The notes: generated by a model not told the origin, from the letters alone. Positions 34,985 to 44,000 are shown, counted from the stretch's first letter. The stretch: DNA of 64,000 nucleotides from Bacteroidales bacterium UBA6397 (GCA_002439875.1 DJQB01000003.1:34496-98495); one strand, 5' to 3'. Translations and numbers: made by a program.

Positions 34985-37468
34985 TTACACACCTTTCTTA
35001 GCGCGGATGATCTGCTCGGCGGTGGTCTGGTTGCTCACAGGAACATAATCCTTCAGAGGGACGATCTTCTCGTTGATGGCGTCCAGAAACCACGAAGGCT
35101 GAGGGAAGAACGCCTCCTCAAGCTCGTGGCAAGGGGTGATCCAGTTGCGGGAACCGAGCACCACAGGAGCGGCGTCGAGGTCGTCGAACGCCATCTCGGT
35201 GATGTTGGCGGCGATGTCATTGAGGTAAGAGCCACGGGCGCAGCCGTCACCAGCGATGACGATGCGGCCGGTCTTCTTAACGGACTCAAGCACCTTCTCG
35301 TAGTTGAACGGCACGAGAGAGCGGGCATCGATGACCTCAGCCTCCATCCCATACTTCTCCTTCAGGATGTCAGCGGCCTCAAGAGCGCGGTACAAAGTGG
35401 CGCCGACGGTCAGGAATGTGATGTCCTTTCCGGCCCTCTTGACATCCGGCTCACCGATCGGAATCTCATAATATTCCTCTGGCACACCGCCTTCGTGGAA
35501 CATCTCTCCCTTGTCGTAAATCCTCTGACTTTCAAAGAATATGACAGGGTCGGTCCCCTGGAGCGCGGCGTTCATCAAACCTTTCGCGTCATACGGAGTG
35601 ACAGGGAAGCAGACCTTGAGTCCAGGAATATGGCAGCACAACGAGGTCCAGTCCTGCGAGTGCTGGGCACCGTACTTCGAACCTACGGACACACGGACCA
35701 CCACAGGCATCTTCAGGATGTTGCCGGACATGGCCTGCCACTTAGGAAGCTGATTGAATATCTCGTCTCCGCAGCAGCCGAGGAAGTCACAGTACATGAT
35801 CTCAGGGATCACACGGCCTCCGCACATGGCATAGCCGATTGCGGTTCCGATGATGGCGGCCTCAGCGATCGGAGAGTTGAACAGGCGGTGATACGGAAGT
35901 GCCTCTGTCAGTCCTCTGTAGACAGCGAAAGCGCCGCCCCACTCACGGTTCTCCTCACCGTAAGCCACCAGAGAGGCATCCTTGTAGAAACGGTCAGCCA
36001 CAGCCTCGAATATTCCGTCCCTGATGTTGTAGGTCTTCATCTTGCTGGCAGGCCTGCCGTCCTTGTCGAGGTAGAACCGAGACTTGCCGGCGATCTGCTT
36101 CACGCGAGGATTCTCCTCCAGAGGCATATTCACGTCAGGTTTGGCGTCGCTGAGGGAGTCGATGCTCTGGTTGGAGAACATCATGTCGCCCAGAAGCTCG
36201 CTCTCCTTCACCAGATCCATTCTCGGAGAAAGATCGGTGTCAATGGCGAGTCTGTAGCAATCGAATATGTTGGCGTCAACCTCCTTGCGGATCATGTCAA
36301 GGGTGACCTGATCAGCCACACCGGCCTCCTTAAGTTTCTCTCCGAAAGCGAAAATGCAGTCCTCATTCTCCCAGGCCTCAATCTCCTCCTTGGTACGGTA
36401 AGAAGACTGGTCACTCGGCGAGTGTCCGCTGTAACGGTAGGTGACAACGTCCAGAAGCGCGGGGCCTTTCTTCTCAAGCAGATAGGCCTTCTTGCGGTTG
36501 AAAGCGTCGATGACGGCGAGAGGATTGTAACCGTCCACCCTTTCGGCGGCCATCGCATCGTCCTTGAAACCTGCTCCGAGGCGTGCCGGGAACACATAGC
36601 CCATCGTCTCGCCCATTGTCTGGCCACCCATCGCATACTGGTTGTTCATCACGTTGAAGAGAACCGGAAGTCCACCCCTCATGTCGCCTTCCCAGAGGGT
36701 GTTGAACTGATCCATGGAGGCGAATGTCATACCCTCAAGGACAGGTCCGCGGGCCATGGCACCGTCACCGAGGTTGGCGACGACGATGCCTTTCTTGCGG
36801 TTGACCTTCTTGTAGAGAGCAGCTCCCACGGCAATCGAGCCGGAGCCGCCCACGATGGCGTTGTTCGGGTATATTCCGAAAGGAGTGAAGAATGTGTGCA
36901 TGGATCCACCGAGGCCTTTGTTGAAGCCGGTCGTGCGGGCGAAGATCTCGGCCATCGCTCCGTAGAGCAGGAAGCGGATTCCGAGTTCCTTGACATCCTT
37001 TCCCTCGTAAGCCTTCTTGGCCACGTTGAGGGTGGCGCCGCCCCAGAACTCTTCCATAACTTTCTTCAGTTCCTCATCAGGGAGAATCTGGATGGAACGC
37101 AGACCCTTGGCAAGGATCTCTCCGTGCGAGCGGTGCGAGCCGAAGATGAAGTCATCCGTGTCAAGGCAGTAGGCCATACCGACAGCGGCGGCCTCCTGAC
37201 CTGCTGAAAGGTGAGCCGGGCCAGGGTTATTGTAAGCGACTCCGTTGTAGCCACCTGTGGTCTTGACCAGATTGAGCATGGTCTCGAACTCGCGGATGTA
37301 GGACATGTCGCGGTAGATGCGGAGCAAGTCCTCCTTTGTGAAATTGCCTTCATTAAGTTCCTCCTTGACGGTCTTGCTGTACGTCATCACAGGAATCTTC
37401 GGAAGCTCAAGTTCGCGATCCTTCGGACGCAGGGTCTCGTCCGGATCGATGTAAAGCGCTTTTGGCAT
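34985..37468 (-). CDS. 2-oxoacid dehydrogenase E1, fused alpha and beta subunits
   Basis: An 827-residue thiamine-diphosphate enzyme that decarboxylates a 2-oxoacid and transfers the acyl group to lipoyl-E2. Residues ~1-450 are the alpha part (FGSHRSHGEILAKGL; ThDP motif GDGAMARGPVLEG ... FNVMNNQYAMGGQT). Residues ~490-827 are the beta part (YGEENREWGGAFAVYRGL, IGTAIGYAMCGGRVIPEI, MYCDFLGCCGDEIFNQLPKW and the transketolase C-type ending). Fused E1 alpha/beta is known in Bacteroidota. The substrate (pyruvate, branched-chain acid or acetoin) is not decided by sequence alone. The linker has no frameshift. Confidence 0.9.
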   Translation of the reverse strand: MPKALYIDPDETLRPKDRELELPKIPVMTYSKTVKEELNEGNFTKEDLLRIYRDMSYIREFETMLNLVKTTGGYNGVAYNNPGPAHLSAGQEAAAVGMAYCLDTDDFIFGSHRSHGEILAKGLRSIQILPDEELKKVMEEFWGGATLNVAKKAYEGKDVKELGIRFLLYGAMAEIFARTTGFNKGLGGSMHTFFTPFGIYPNNAIVGGSGSIAVGAALYKKVNRKKGIVVANLGDGAMARGPVLEGMTFASMDQFNTLWEGDMRGGLPVLFNVMNNQYAMGGQTMGETMGYVFPARLGAGFKDDAMAAERVDGYNPLAVIDAFNRKKAYLLEKKGPALLDVVTYRYSGHSPSDQSSYRTKEEIEAWENEDCIFAFGEKLKEAGVADQVTLDMIRKEVDANIFDCYRLAIDTDLSPRMDLVKESELLGDMMFSNQSIDSLSDAKPDVNMPLEENPRVKQIAGKSRFYLDKDGRPASKMKTYNIRDGIFEAVADRFYKDASLVAYGEENREWGGAFAVYRGLTEALPYHRLFNSPIAEAAIIGTAIGYAMCGGRVIPEIMYCDFLGCCGDEIFNQLPKWQAMSGNILKMPVVVRVSVGSKYGAQHSQDWTSLCCHIPGLKVCFPVTPYDAKGLMNAALQGTDPVIFFESQRIYDKGEMFHEGGVPEEYYEIPIGEPDVKRAGKDITFLTVGATLYRALEAADILKEKYGMEAEVIDARSLVPFNYEKVLESVKKTGRIVIAGDGCARGSYLNDIAANITEMAFDDLDAAPVVLGSRNWITPCHELEEAFFPQPSWFLDAINEKIVPLKDYVPVSNQTTAEQIIRAKKGV

Positions 37469-37540
37469 ATTAGTATATTCGTAATTATTAATTATTTTCG
37501 TGATTCTTTGACAATGGTCATTTCACCGACATTGTCTATA

Positions 37541-38920
37541 TTATTTCAGTGCGAACGCGGTTTCCTTTATGATCTCAGAGACGGTCGGGTGCGGGAAGAC
37601 AACCTCTTTGAGCTGCTCAAGGGTCATCTCCGACTCAATGGCGATGCAGGCACTGTGGATTATCTCGGAACAAGGGTTGCCGAGCATGTGCACACCAAGA
37701 ACCTCGTGGTACTTCTTGCCGACGATGATCTTGCATATTCCCTCGCCTCCCTCATTCTCAGCGACGAAGCGGCCGGCGTAGGCCATAGGGAGCTTGACGA
37801 CCGAATATTCCTTCCCGGAAGCCTTGGCCTGCTCTTCTGTGAGTCCGACTCCGGCGACCTCGGGATTGGTATAGACGATCCCAGGGATGGCATCGTAGCG
37901 CATGTGGTCTTCCTTTCCAAGAATATTGTTGACCGCGACCTCGCCCTCTCTGCTCGCGGTGTGGGCCAGCATCGAGAAGCCGGTGACATCTCCGGCGGCG
38001 TAGACTCCGGGAATATTCGTGCGCATCTTGCTGTCCACCTTGATTCCGCAAGGCTTTCCGCCACGGTTCAGGAGCATCTCCACACCGAGGTTCTCAAGGC
38101 CGAAGCCGCTGATGTTGGCGCGGCGGCCCACAGAGACGAGAATCTTGTCCCCGCTGACCCTCCGGGTGTTGCCATCAGGATCCTCATAGACAACGGTGTT
38201 GTCCTCGATTCCGGTTACCTTGCATTTGAGGCAGAAGTTCACGCCACGTTTCGCGTAGATCTTCTGGAGCATGGCGCTGATCTCATCGTCAAGAGGGCCG
38301 AGAATCTTCGGAAGCATCTCGACCACGGTCACTTTCGTGCCGAGAGTGTTATAAAAAGCGGCGAACTCCATTCCGATGACTCCGCCACCGATGACAACGA
38401 GTTCCGATGGACGCTCATTGAGCGCAAGGATCTCACGGTTGGTGACAATCACGTCTCCGGCCTCCTTTAGACCCGGGAACGGAGGCACAGCGGCCTCTGA
38501 GCCTGTGCAGATAAGGATGTTGCGGGCCACGTAAGTCTGGTCAGCCGCAGAGATCCTGATGCCTTCCGCGTCGCGACCCTGGATCATGGCCTCAGCTGCC
38601 ACAACCTCTACATTGTTGGACTTCATCGCCAGCTTTACACCTCCGACGAGCTTCTTCACGACCTTGTTCTTGCGGGCCACGATCTTTGAATAGTCGAACG
38701 TAGGCTCCTTGACATAGACACCGTAGTGATCTCCGGTGAGGGCATAGTTATAGACCTTCGCACTGTAAAGAAGGGTTTTGGTCGGGATGCAACCCTCGTT
38801 GAGGCAGACTCCGCCAAGTGATTTCCTTTCAAAGAGGACAACCTTAAGACCGGCGGCGCCGGCTCTTTCAGCGGCCACGTAACCACCTGGACCGCCACCT
38901 ATTACCGCTAAATCGTACAT
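37541..38920 (-). CDS. lpdA: Dihydrolipoamide dehydrogenase (E3)
   Basis: A 459-residue FAD-dependent disulfide oxidoreductase that reoxidises E2-bound dihydrolipoamide with NAD. The FAD-binding GGGPGGYVAAERA is at the N-terminus. The redox pair is Cys39/Cys44 in GGVCLNEGCIPTK. The NAD motif VIGGGVIGMEFAAFYNTLGT lies mid-protein, and the C-terminal active-site HPTVSEIIKE holds the catalytic His. It lies between E2 (12 nt upstream) and E1 (72 nt downstream) in one operon. Confidence 0.96.
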   Translation of the reverse strand: MYDLAVIGGGPGGYVAAERAGAAGLKVVLFERKSLGGVCLNEGCIPTKTLLYSAKVYNYALTGDHYGVYVKEPTFDYSKIVARKNKVVKKLVGGVKLAMKSNNVEVVAAEAMIQGRDAEGIRISAADQTYVARNILICTGSEAAVPPFPGLKEAGDVIVTNREILALNERPSELVVIGGGVIGMEFAAFYNTLGTKVTVVEMLPKILGPLDDEISAMLQKIYAKRGVNFCLKCKVTGIEDNTVVYEDPDGNTRRVSGDKILVSVGRRANISGFGLENLGVEMLLNRGGKPCGIKVDSKMRTNIPGVYAAGDVTGFSMLAHTASREGEVAVNNILGKEDHMRYDAIPGIVYTNPEVAGVGLTEEQAKASGKEYSVVKLPMAYAGRFVAENEGGEGICKIIVGKKYHEVLGVHMLGNPCSEIIHSACIAIESEMTLEQLKEVVFPHPTVSEIIKETAFALK

Positions 38921-38932
38921 ATTCGTGAATAT

Positions 38933-40291
38933 TTAAAATTCAATTTCAAGATTATCAATTTCTACTGCAACTTGCTTTAGGAAACGGGTAGCCTCTCCCC
39001 CGTCAAGCGCCCTATGGTCATAGGTCAGGGACAGGCCGAGATAAGGTACGAAGGCATAGACCCCTGCTCCCAGATCCTTCGGGCGAGGTACGATCGTGCC
39101 GACTCCGAGAATCGCGCTCTGAGGCACATTGATGACAGGCGTGAACCACTCAACCCCGAATCCTCCAAGGTTGGAAACCGTGAATGAGGCGCCCTCTGCG
39201 GAGAGCAGATCCGGATTGATCGAGCCCTTCTTGCAGTCCTCGGCGACCTTTTTCAGAGCTTTGCTCAATTCTATGATATTCAAGTCCTCGGCATGCTTGA
39301 CGCAAGGCACCATCAATCCGCGCCCGGTGTCAACCGCGCAACCGAGGTTGACGACATTGAATATCCTCATGGCGTCTCCGAGACAGTGCGAGTTGACCTT
39401 CGGGAATTTCTTCAGAGCCTTGATGACAGCGTAGCAGACGAAGTCGTTGATCGTGATGTTTGCATCGATCCTTCCCTCCTCAAGGGCTTTTTTCGCCTTC
39501 TTGCGGAGAGCCTGAATGCGCCTGGCATCCGCACCGAGCATGTGGGTTAGCTGGGCCGTGTTCCGGAGGGAGTTGAACATCGACTTGGCGATGAGCTTGC
39601 GCATGTTGGACATCTTCTCGACCTTGAACTCCTCGCTTTCTCCGGCAAAATTCCCGGTGTGGGCCGGCTTCCGGACCTTGAGGTCAGAGCCCTTGACCAT
39701 TCCTCCTATTCCGGAGCCAGCGGCAGGCGCCTGAAGATCTCCGTCAGCCATCATGGCCTTTGCGAGTCCGGACTTCGGAGCGCCTTGGGCGGAGATCACG
39801 TCTCGCTCGATTATTCGTCCATAAGGGCCTGTTCCGGTGATCTGCGTGGTGTCCACGCCTTTCTCGGCGGCTAGTCTGCGGGCCCTTGGGGAAACGGGAG
39901 CATCGTAGACCGGCCCAATCGCCAGGCTTGCGAAAACGCCTGTTTCCGCGGCTGCGACCACTCCGGTGGATTCCGCTACAGTATGTTTCTGTTCAGTCGC
40001 GGGATCGGCAGACGCTCCGCCTCCCGAAGGAGCATATTCAGAAAAAGATTCCCCCGGCTCGCCGATGACCATAACGTTGGTCAGGCAAGGGATCTCGTCA
40101 TTATCATTAAAAAAGCATGCAAGGACGGTTCCGTCCACCTTCGAGGCCTCATCGAAAGAGGCTTTATCAGTCTCATAGCTGAAAAGGACTTCACCGACGG
40201 AGACCTTGTCTCCCGGCTTTTTCTTGAATTCAGTGACAATGCAACTTTCTACGGATTGCCCTTGTTTGGGCATAATAACAACGTGTGCCAT
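38933..40291 (-). CDS. Dihydrolipoamide acyltransferase (E2)
   Basis: A 452-residue core subunit. It has one lipoyl domain (residues 1-~78) with the lipoyl Lys43 in SYETDKASFDEAS, a peripheral subunit-binding domain (~132-165: VSPRARRLAAEKGVDTTQIT, GTGPYGRIIERDV), and the catalytic CAT domain (~225-452) ending in the active site YDHRALDGGEATRFL. Ala/Pro/Ser-rich linkers join them. It is the first gene of the operon E2-E3-E1-dehydrogenase. A TAACTTTG box 82 nt upstream may be its promoter. Lipoylation would need lplA (26899-27864). Confidence 0.94.
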   Translation of the reverse strand: MAHVVIMPKQGQSVESCIVTEFKKKPGDKVSVGEVLFSYETDKASFDEASKVDGTVLACFFNDNDEIPCLTNVMVIGEPGESFSEYAPSGGGASADPATEQKHTVAESTGVVAAAETGVFASLAIGPVYDAPVSPRARRLAAEKGVDTTQITGTGPYGRIIERDVISAQGAPKSGLAKAMMADGDLQAPAAGSGIGGMVKGSDLKVRKPAHTGNFAGESEEFKVEKMSNMRKLIAKSMFNSLRNTAQLTHMLGADARRIQALRKKAKKALEEGRIDANITINDFVCYAVIKALKKFPKVNSHCLGDAMRIFNVVNLGCAVDTGRGLMVPCVKHAEDLNIIELSKALKKVAEDCKKGSINPDLLSAEGASFTVSNLGGFGVEWFTPVINVPQSAILGVGTIVPRPKDLGAGVYAFVPYLGLSLTYDHRALDGGEATRFLKQVAVEIDNLEIEF

Positions 40292-40372
40292 TAATTATAT
40301 GATTATTCAAAAAAACGCTCTGATGATGTCCGGATCTAAAGCGAGTGAATCCAGACTACATCCCGCTAAAGA

Positions 40373-40415
40373 CAAAGTTAAAATTTCTTCTTGACATAAA
40401 AAAGGATTATATTTG
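40373..40415. promoter_or_regulatory. Divergent promoter boxes between E2 and transketolase genes
   Basis: Minus strand TAACTTTG (40380-40373) faces the E2 operon, and plus strand TATATTTG (40408-40415) faces the transketolase pair. The -33 boxes are not clear. Confidence 0.5.
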
Positions 40416-40465
40416 TGACCTACAAACGATTTAGCATATTTCAAATTCAAAATATCAAATAGAAA

Positions 40466-41311
40466 ATGCAGTCAACAGAAGATCTGAAGAAGATAGCCTC
40501 GCAGGTAAGGCGGGACATCATCAGGATGGTCGTAAAGGCCAAATCCGGACATCCGGGCGGGTCCATGAGCAGCGCTGATTTCATGACAGCCCTGTACTTC
40601 AATGTCATGGATCAGAATCCTGCTACCTGGACACGTGAGGGCAAGGATCAGGACATGTTCATCCTTTCGGCAGGACACCTGACACCAATGTATTATTCAA
40701 TTCTGTCAAGGGCAGGATATTTCCCGACCGCCGAACTCGGCACATTCCGCAAGTTCGGAAGCCGCCTGCAGGGTCATCCTTCAGTGAGGAAAGGTCTTCC
40801 GGGCGTGTTTCAGGCGGCAGGCTCCCTCGGACAGGGACTTTCAGTAGCCATCGGAGCGGCTCTCGCCAAGAAATCCGACAATGACCCTCACAAAGTGTTC
40901 GTCCTCTGCGGAGACGGTGAGACGGAGGAAGGTCAGATCTGGGAGGCCGCAATGTTTGCAGCCCACAACAAGGCTGACAATGTGATTGCCATGACCGACT
41001 GGAACGGTCAGCAGATTGACGGTACCACAGAGGAAGTGGCCGGGCTTGGAGACCTTGAGGCCAAATGGAAGGCTTTCGGATGGGAAGTCATCATCGCCGA
41101 CGGGCATGACATGGACAAGATTCTGGAGGCGTTCGCCCAGGCAAAGGCCGGAGTCGGAAACGGCAAGCCTAAGATGATTCTGTTCAAGACAGAAATGGGG
41201 CATGGAGTCGATTTCATGGCCGGGACTCACAAATGGCATGGCAGCGTGCCATCTGAGGAGCAGTGCCGGAACGCCTTGAGTCAGCTTGAGGAAACATTGG
41301 GAGACTTTTAA
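40466..41311 (+). CDS. Transketolase, N-terminal subunit
   Basis: A 281-residue ThDP-binding half of a split transketolase (pentose phosphate pathway, cytosol). Motifs: AKSGHPGGSMSSADFMTALY, LSAGHLTPMYY, QAAGSLGQGLSVAIGAALAK and the ThDP/metal site LCGDGETEEGQIWEA with NKADNVIAMTDWNGQQIDG. The second half follows after 12 nt. Split transketolases of this kind are common in Bacteroidota and Firmicutes. Some such pairs act in special sugar pathways, so housekeeping status is inferred. Confidence 0.92.
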   Translation: MQSTEDLKKIASQVRRDIIRMVVKAKSGHPGGSMSSADFMTALYFNVMDQNPATWTREGKDQDMFILSAGHLTPMYYSILSRAGYFPTAELGTFRKFGSRLQGHPSVRKGLPGVFQAAGSLGQGLSVAIGAALAKKSDNDPHKVFVLCGDGETEEGQIWEAAMFAAHNKADNVIAMTDWNGQQIDGTTEEVAGLGDLEAKWKAFGWEVIIADGHDMDKILEAFAQAKAGVGNGKPKMILFKTEMGHGVDFMAGTHKWHGSVPSEEQCRNALSQLEETLGDF

Positions 41312-41323
41312 TTCAGGAATATC

Positions 41324-42274
41324 ATGAAGAAATATACAGACAAAGGTAAGAAAGACACCCGCAGTGGTTTTGGAGCCGGCCTTCTTGAAGCCGGAAAGGC
41401 TGACTCAAGGGTCGTGGCTTTGACAGCCGACCTCAAGGGTTCACTCAAGATGGACGCTTTCGCGGCCGAATTCCCGGAGAGATACTATGAATGCGGAATC
41501 GCTGAGTCCAACATGATCGGAGTCGCATCCGGCATGGCTCTCACCGGCAAGATTCCTTTCGCCGGATCGTTCGCGGAGTTCGTCACAGGCCGTGTTTACG
41601 ACCAGATCAGAATGGAAGTATGCTACGGCAAGACCAACGTCAAGATCGCTTCGTCACACGCCGGAATCACACTCGGGGAGGATGGCGCCACACACCAGAC
41701 AATGGAGGACATCGCTCTCATGCGCGCCCTTCCTGACATGGTTGTCCTGAATCCTTGCGATTGGACACAGACAAAGAACGCCACCATAGCGGCAGCCAAA
41801 TATGACGGCCCTGTCTATCTGCGTTTCGGAAGACCGAAAGTTGCAGACTTCACACCTGACGAGCCGTTCGAGATCGGAAAGGCCTACATTCTGAACGAAG
41901 GCAAGGATGTCACGATCTTCGCCACCGGACACATGGTTTGGGAGGCTCTTCAAGCAGCCGAGACACTTGAGGCGGAAGGCATCTGCGCCGAGGTCATCGA
42001 CATCGCCACCATCAAGCCGCTTGACACTAAGGCAGTCATCTCCTCCGCAATCAAGACCGGAGCCGTTGTTGTCGCCGAGGAGCACAACATGGCCGGAGGC
42101 CTAGGCGAACTGATCGCAGGAGTTCTCGCCGCAACCTCCCCTAAGCCTATCGAATATGTCAACGGACGTGACGAGTTCGGCCAGAGCGGAACTCCGTCAG
42201 AACTTCTAGCGGCTTACGGAATGGACGCCGCCCACATCGTTGAGGCTGCAAGAAAGGTTCTGGAAAGGAAGTAG
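41324..42274 (+). CDS. Transketolase, C-terminal subunit
   Basis: A 316-residue partner of the preceding gene. It contains the pyrimidine-binding domain (DTRSGFGAGLLEAGKADSRV, ALTADLKGS, YYECGIAESNMIGVASGMAL, in which the Glu activates ThDP) and the C-terminal domain (VTIFATGHMVWEALQAAETL, then EEHNMAGGLGELIAGVLA). DXP synthase is an alternative fold relative, but the length and split layout favour transketolase. A long hairpin terminator follows at 42335-42387. Confidence 0.92.
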   Translation: MKKYTDKGKKDTRSGFGAGLLEAGKADSRVVALTADLKGSLKMDAFAAEFPERYYECGIAESNMIGVASGMALTGKIPFAGSFAEFVTGRVYDQIRMEVCYGKTNVKIASSHAGITLGEDGATHQTMEDIALMRALPDMVVLNPCDWTQTKNATIAAAKYDGPVYLRFGRPKVADFTPDEPFEIGKAYILNEGKDVTIFATGHMVWEALQAAETLEAEGICAEVIDIATIKPLDTKAVISSAIKTGAVVVAEEHNMAGGLGELIAGVLAATSPKPIEYVNGRDEFGQSGTPSELLAAYGMDAAHIVEAARKVLERK

Positions 42275-42276
42275 GC

Positions 42277-42301
42277 GGTCGCCGAGCCTGCCGAAGTGAC
42301 T
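42277..42301 (-). repeat. TTCGACAAGCTC-type dispersed repeat
   Basis: GGTCGCCGAGCCTGCCGAAG then TGACT, in inverse orientation to the consensus, begins 2 nt after the transketolase stop codon. Confidence 0.65.
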
Positions 42302-42334
42302 GAAACAGCCTATAAAAAACAGAAATCTCTATAA

Positions 42335-42387
42335 AAAACAGAAAAAAGTTAGGAGACGTTTATGTTTCTTAACTTTTTTTCTGTTTT
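42335..42387 (+). terminator. Terminator of the transketolase pair
   Basis: AAAACAGAAAAAAGTTA (42335-42351) pairs with TAACTTTTTTTCTGTTTT (42370-42387), one base bulged. A 16-bp direct repeat CTATAAAAAACAGAAA (42310-42325, 42329-42344) overlaps the first arm. Confidence 0.7.
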
Positions 42388-42493
42388 CTATGCATATATT
42401 GCGAGCCTTGAACATGCGGCACATAAAGGATATGATGGCGAACATCCGGACGCTGTCATATTCCCAAAAATCCGCGAAAAAACACAACAGACT

Positions 42494-43222
42494 ATGAAAC
42501 TCAAAGAACTTTGCGTGGACGAGAGGCCACGGGAAAAGATGCTCGCCAAGGGAGCTGGTGCGATGAGCAACGCGGAATTGCTCGCCATTCTGATAGGTTC
42601 AGGGACACAGAAAGAAAACGTGATCGAGGTCGCTAACAGACTGCTTGCGGTCAACGACGGGAAACTGTACATGGTCGCAGGCATGGATGCGGAAAGGATG
42701 AAGGAGATCGGAGGGATCGGCAGCGTCCGTTACACTGCCATCGCCGCCGCTTTCGAACTCGGGAAGCGATGCTGTCTGGAGGATCCCGGCATAGAAAAGA
42801 TTCCCCTGACTGATGCCGGCTATGTTTTCAGGATGATGCTGCCCCGCCTTAAAGGGTTGGATCACGAGGAGTTCTGGATCATTCTTTTGAACAGGGCCAA
42901 CTACATCATCCACAAGGAGATGATAAGTCTAGGCGGAATTTCCTCCACCGTGGTGGATTCCAAGTTGGTGGTAAGGATGGCTCTTGACAAACGGGCCAGC
43001 GGCATCATCATGGTGCACAATCACCCATCCGGCAATCCGCGTCCAGGTCACAGCGACCTGACCGAGACCGAGCGTATGAAAAAAGCGGCGAACACCTTCG
43101 ACATCGCCCTGCTCGACCACATAATCATCTGCGACGACTGCTACTTCAGCTTCGCCGATGACATGGTGACGATGGCTGAAACGACGGGAAAGACGGAAAG
43201 ATCAAAAAATTTGCAGGAATAG
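42494..43222 (+). CDS. radC: RadC/JAMM-domain protein
   Basis: A 242-residue protein. It has an N-terminal helix-hairpin-helix part (LKELCVDERPREKMLAKGAG, then IGGIGSVRYTAIAAAFELGK) and a C-terminal JAMM metalloprotease-like domain with the metal motif MVHNHPSGNPRPGHSDLT (HxHP...S...D). RadC was once thought to act in DNA repair; its real role is unresolved. The start at 42494 fits the family N-terminus. A longer in-frame reading from 42362 would begin inside the terminator hairpin and adds 44 unconserved residues. Confidence 0.9.
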   Translation: MKLKELCVDERPREKMLAKGAGAMSNAELLAILIGSGTQKENVIEVANRLLAVNDGKLYMVAGMDAERMKEIGGIGSVRYTAIAAAFELGKRCCLEDPGIEKIPLTDAGYVFRMMLPRLKGLDHEEFWIILLNRANYIIHKEMISLGGISSTVVDSKLVVRMALDKRASGIIMVHNHPSGNPRPGHSDLTETERMKKAANTFDIALLDHIIICDDCYFSFADDMVTMAETTGKTERSKNLQE

Positions 43223-43241
43223 AAATAAATCCCTACTTTTG
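43210..43241 (+). promoter_or_regulatory. Promoter of upp
   Basis: TTTG (43210-43213), 20 nt, then TACTTTTG (43234-43241), a full consensus pair. The -33 box lies inside the last codons of radC. Confidence 0.65.
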
Positions 43242-43268
43242 GTTTTCGAAAATCAATTTCGAGAAACC
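43241..43268 (+). promoter_or_regulatory. 5'-UTR hairpin directly before the upp start
   Basis: GGTTTTCGAAA and TTTCGAGAAACC pair with one mismatch around ATCAA. The stem ends one base before the upp ATG at 43270 and would occupy the ribosome-binding region, so it may control translation. Confidence 0.5.
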
Positions 43269-43269
43269 A

Positions 43270-43923
43270 ATGAAAGTCATCAATCTTGGCGAGACCGATT
43301 CGGTCCTCAACAACATCGTTGCGCAGATGCGTGACAAATCCGTTCAGAAAGACAGCCTCCGTTTCCGTTACAACCTTGAAAGGTTGGGGCAGATCTTTGC
43401 CTACGAGCTCAGCAAGGTGCTGGATTACAGCCCGAAGGATGTCATCACCCCGCTTGCCACGGCAAGAGTGCGTACCTGCGACGCGAAGATTGTGGTTTCC
43501 ACCATCCTGCGCGCCGGCCTGCCTCTTCACAAAGGTGTCCTCGATGTTTTTGACAACGCCGAAAACGCTTTCATCGCGGCTTTCAGGAAATATGACAAGG
43601 GAGACGAGTTCCACATCAATGTGGAGTACTGCACCTGTCCTGACCTGACGGGCAAGATCTTGATTATCGCCGACACTATGCTCGCCACCGGGTCGTCCAT
43701 CGAAATAGCCTACCGCAAACTCCTTCAGGAGGGCGGAGAGCCAGCCCACACGCACTTCGTCTGCCCTATCGCCAGCATCTACGCCATCGAGTTCCTCCAG
43801 AAGCATCTTCCGGAGAACACTACCCTTTGGACAGCAGCCGTCGATGAGGAACTGACCAGCCACTCCTACATCGTCCCCGGTCTGGGTGACGCCGGCGATC
43901 TGGCCTTCGGTGCGAAGTTGTAA
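43270..43923 (+). CDS. upp: Uracil phosphoribosyltransferase
   Basis: A 217-residue cytosolic pyrimidine salvage enzyme that makes UMP from uracil and PRPP. The PRPP-binding motif is ILIIADTMLATGSSIE (~residues 136-151). RAGLPLHKGVLDVF and the uracil-binding YIVPGLGDAGDLAFG at the C-terminus are typical. It has its own promoter and a hairpin abutting the start. The stop codon lies inside a perfect 36-bp palindrome. Confidence 0.95.
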   Translation: MKVINLGETDSVLNNIVAQMRDKSVQKDSLRFRYNLERLGQIFAYELSKVLDYSPKDVITPLATARVRTCDAKIVVSTILRAGLPLHKGVLDVFDNAENAFIAAFRKYDKGDEFHINVEYCTCPDLTGKILIIADTMLATGSSIEIAYRKLLQEGGEPAHTHFVCPIASIYAIEFLQKHLPENTTLWTAAVDEELTSHSYIVPGLGDAGDLAFGAKL

Positions 43924-43950
43924 TTATTGGCATGCCAATAATTACAACTT
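43915..43950. terminator. Perfect 36-bp palindrome over the upp stop codon
   Basis: AAGTTGTAATTATTGGCA (43915-43932) is followed immediately by its exact complement (43933-43950), without a loop. It contains the upp stop TAA (43921-43923). It may end upp transcription and also serve the converging rpoN, or bind a dimeric protein. Confidence 0.65.
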
Positions 43951-44000
43951 AACCTTCACCCACAGTCTCTTCTGGTAATTCAGGATTGCCTTCCAAGTCC

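Noticed and set aside
35126..37207. Long plus-strand open frame (~690 codons) opposite the E1 gene
   Set aside because: It is antisense to a clearly coding gene with ThDP motifs. The translation is His/Arg/Val-rich and has no domain; long antisense frames are expected from the GC-rich third positions here.
34985..37468. Possible frameshift fusion of separate E1 alpha and beta genes
   Set aside because: The frame is continuous, the linker is of normal composition, and natural alpha-beta fusions are known in this phylum.
37211..38470. 419-codon plus-strand frame opposite lpdA/E1
   Set aside because: Antisense to two strongly supported genes; no plausible product.
42362..42493. N-terminal extension of RadC from the first in-frame ATG
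   Set aside because: It would begin inside the transketolase terminator hairpin, and its 44 residues do not look like the family. The ATG at 42494 gives the standard N-terminus.
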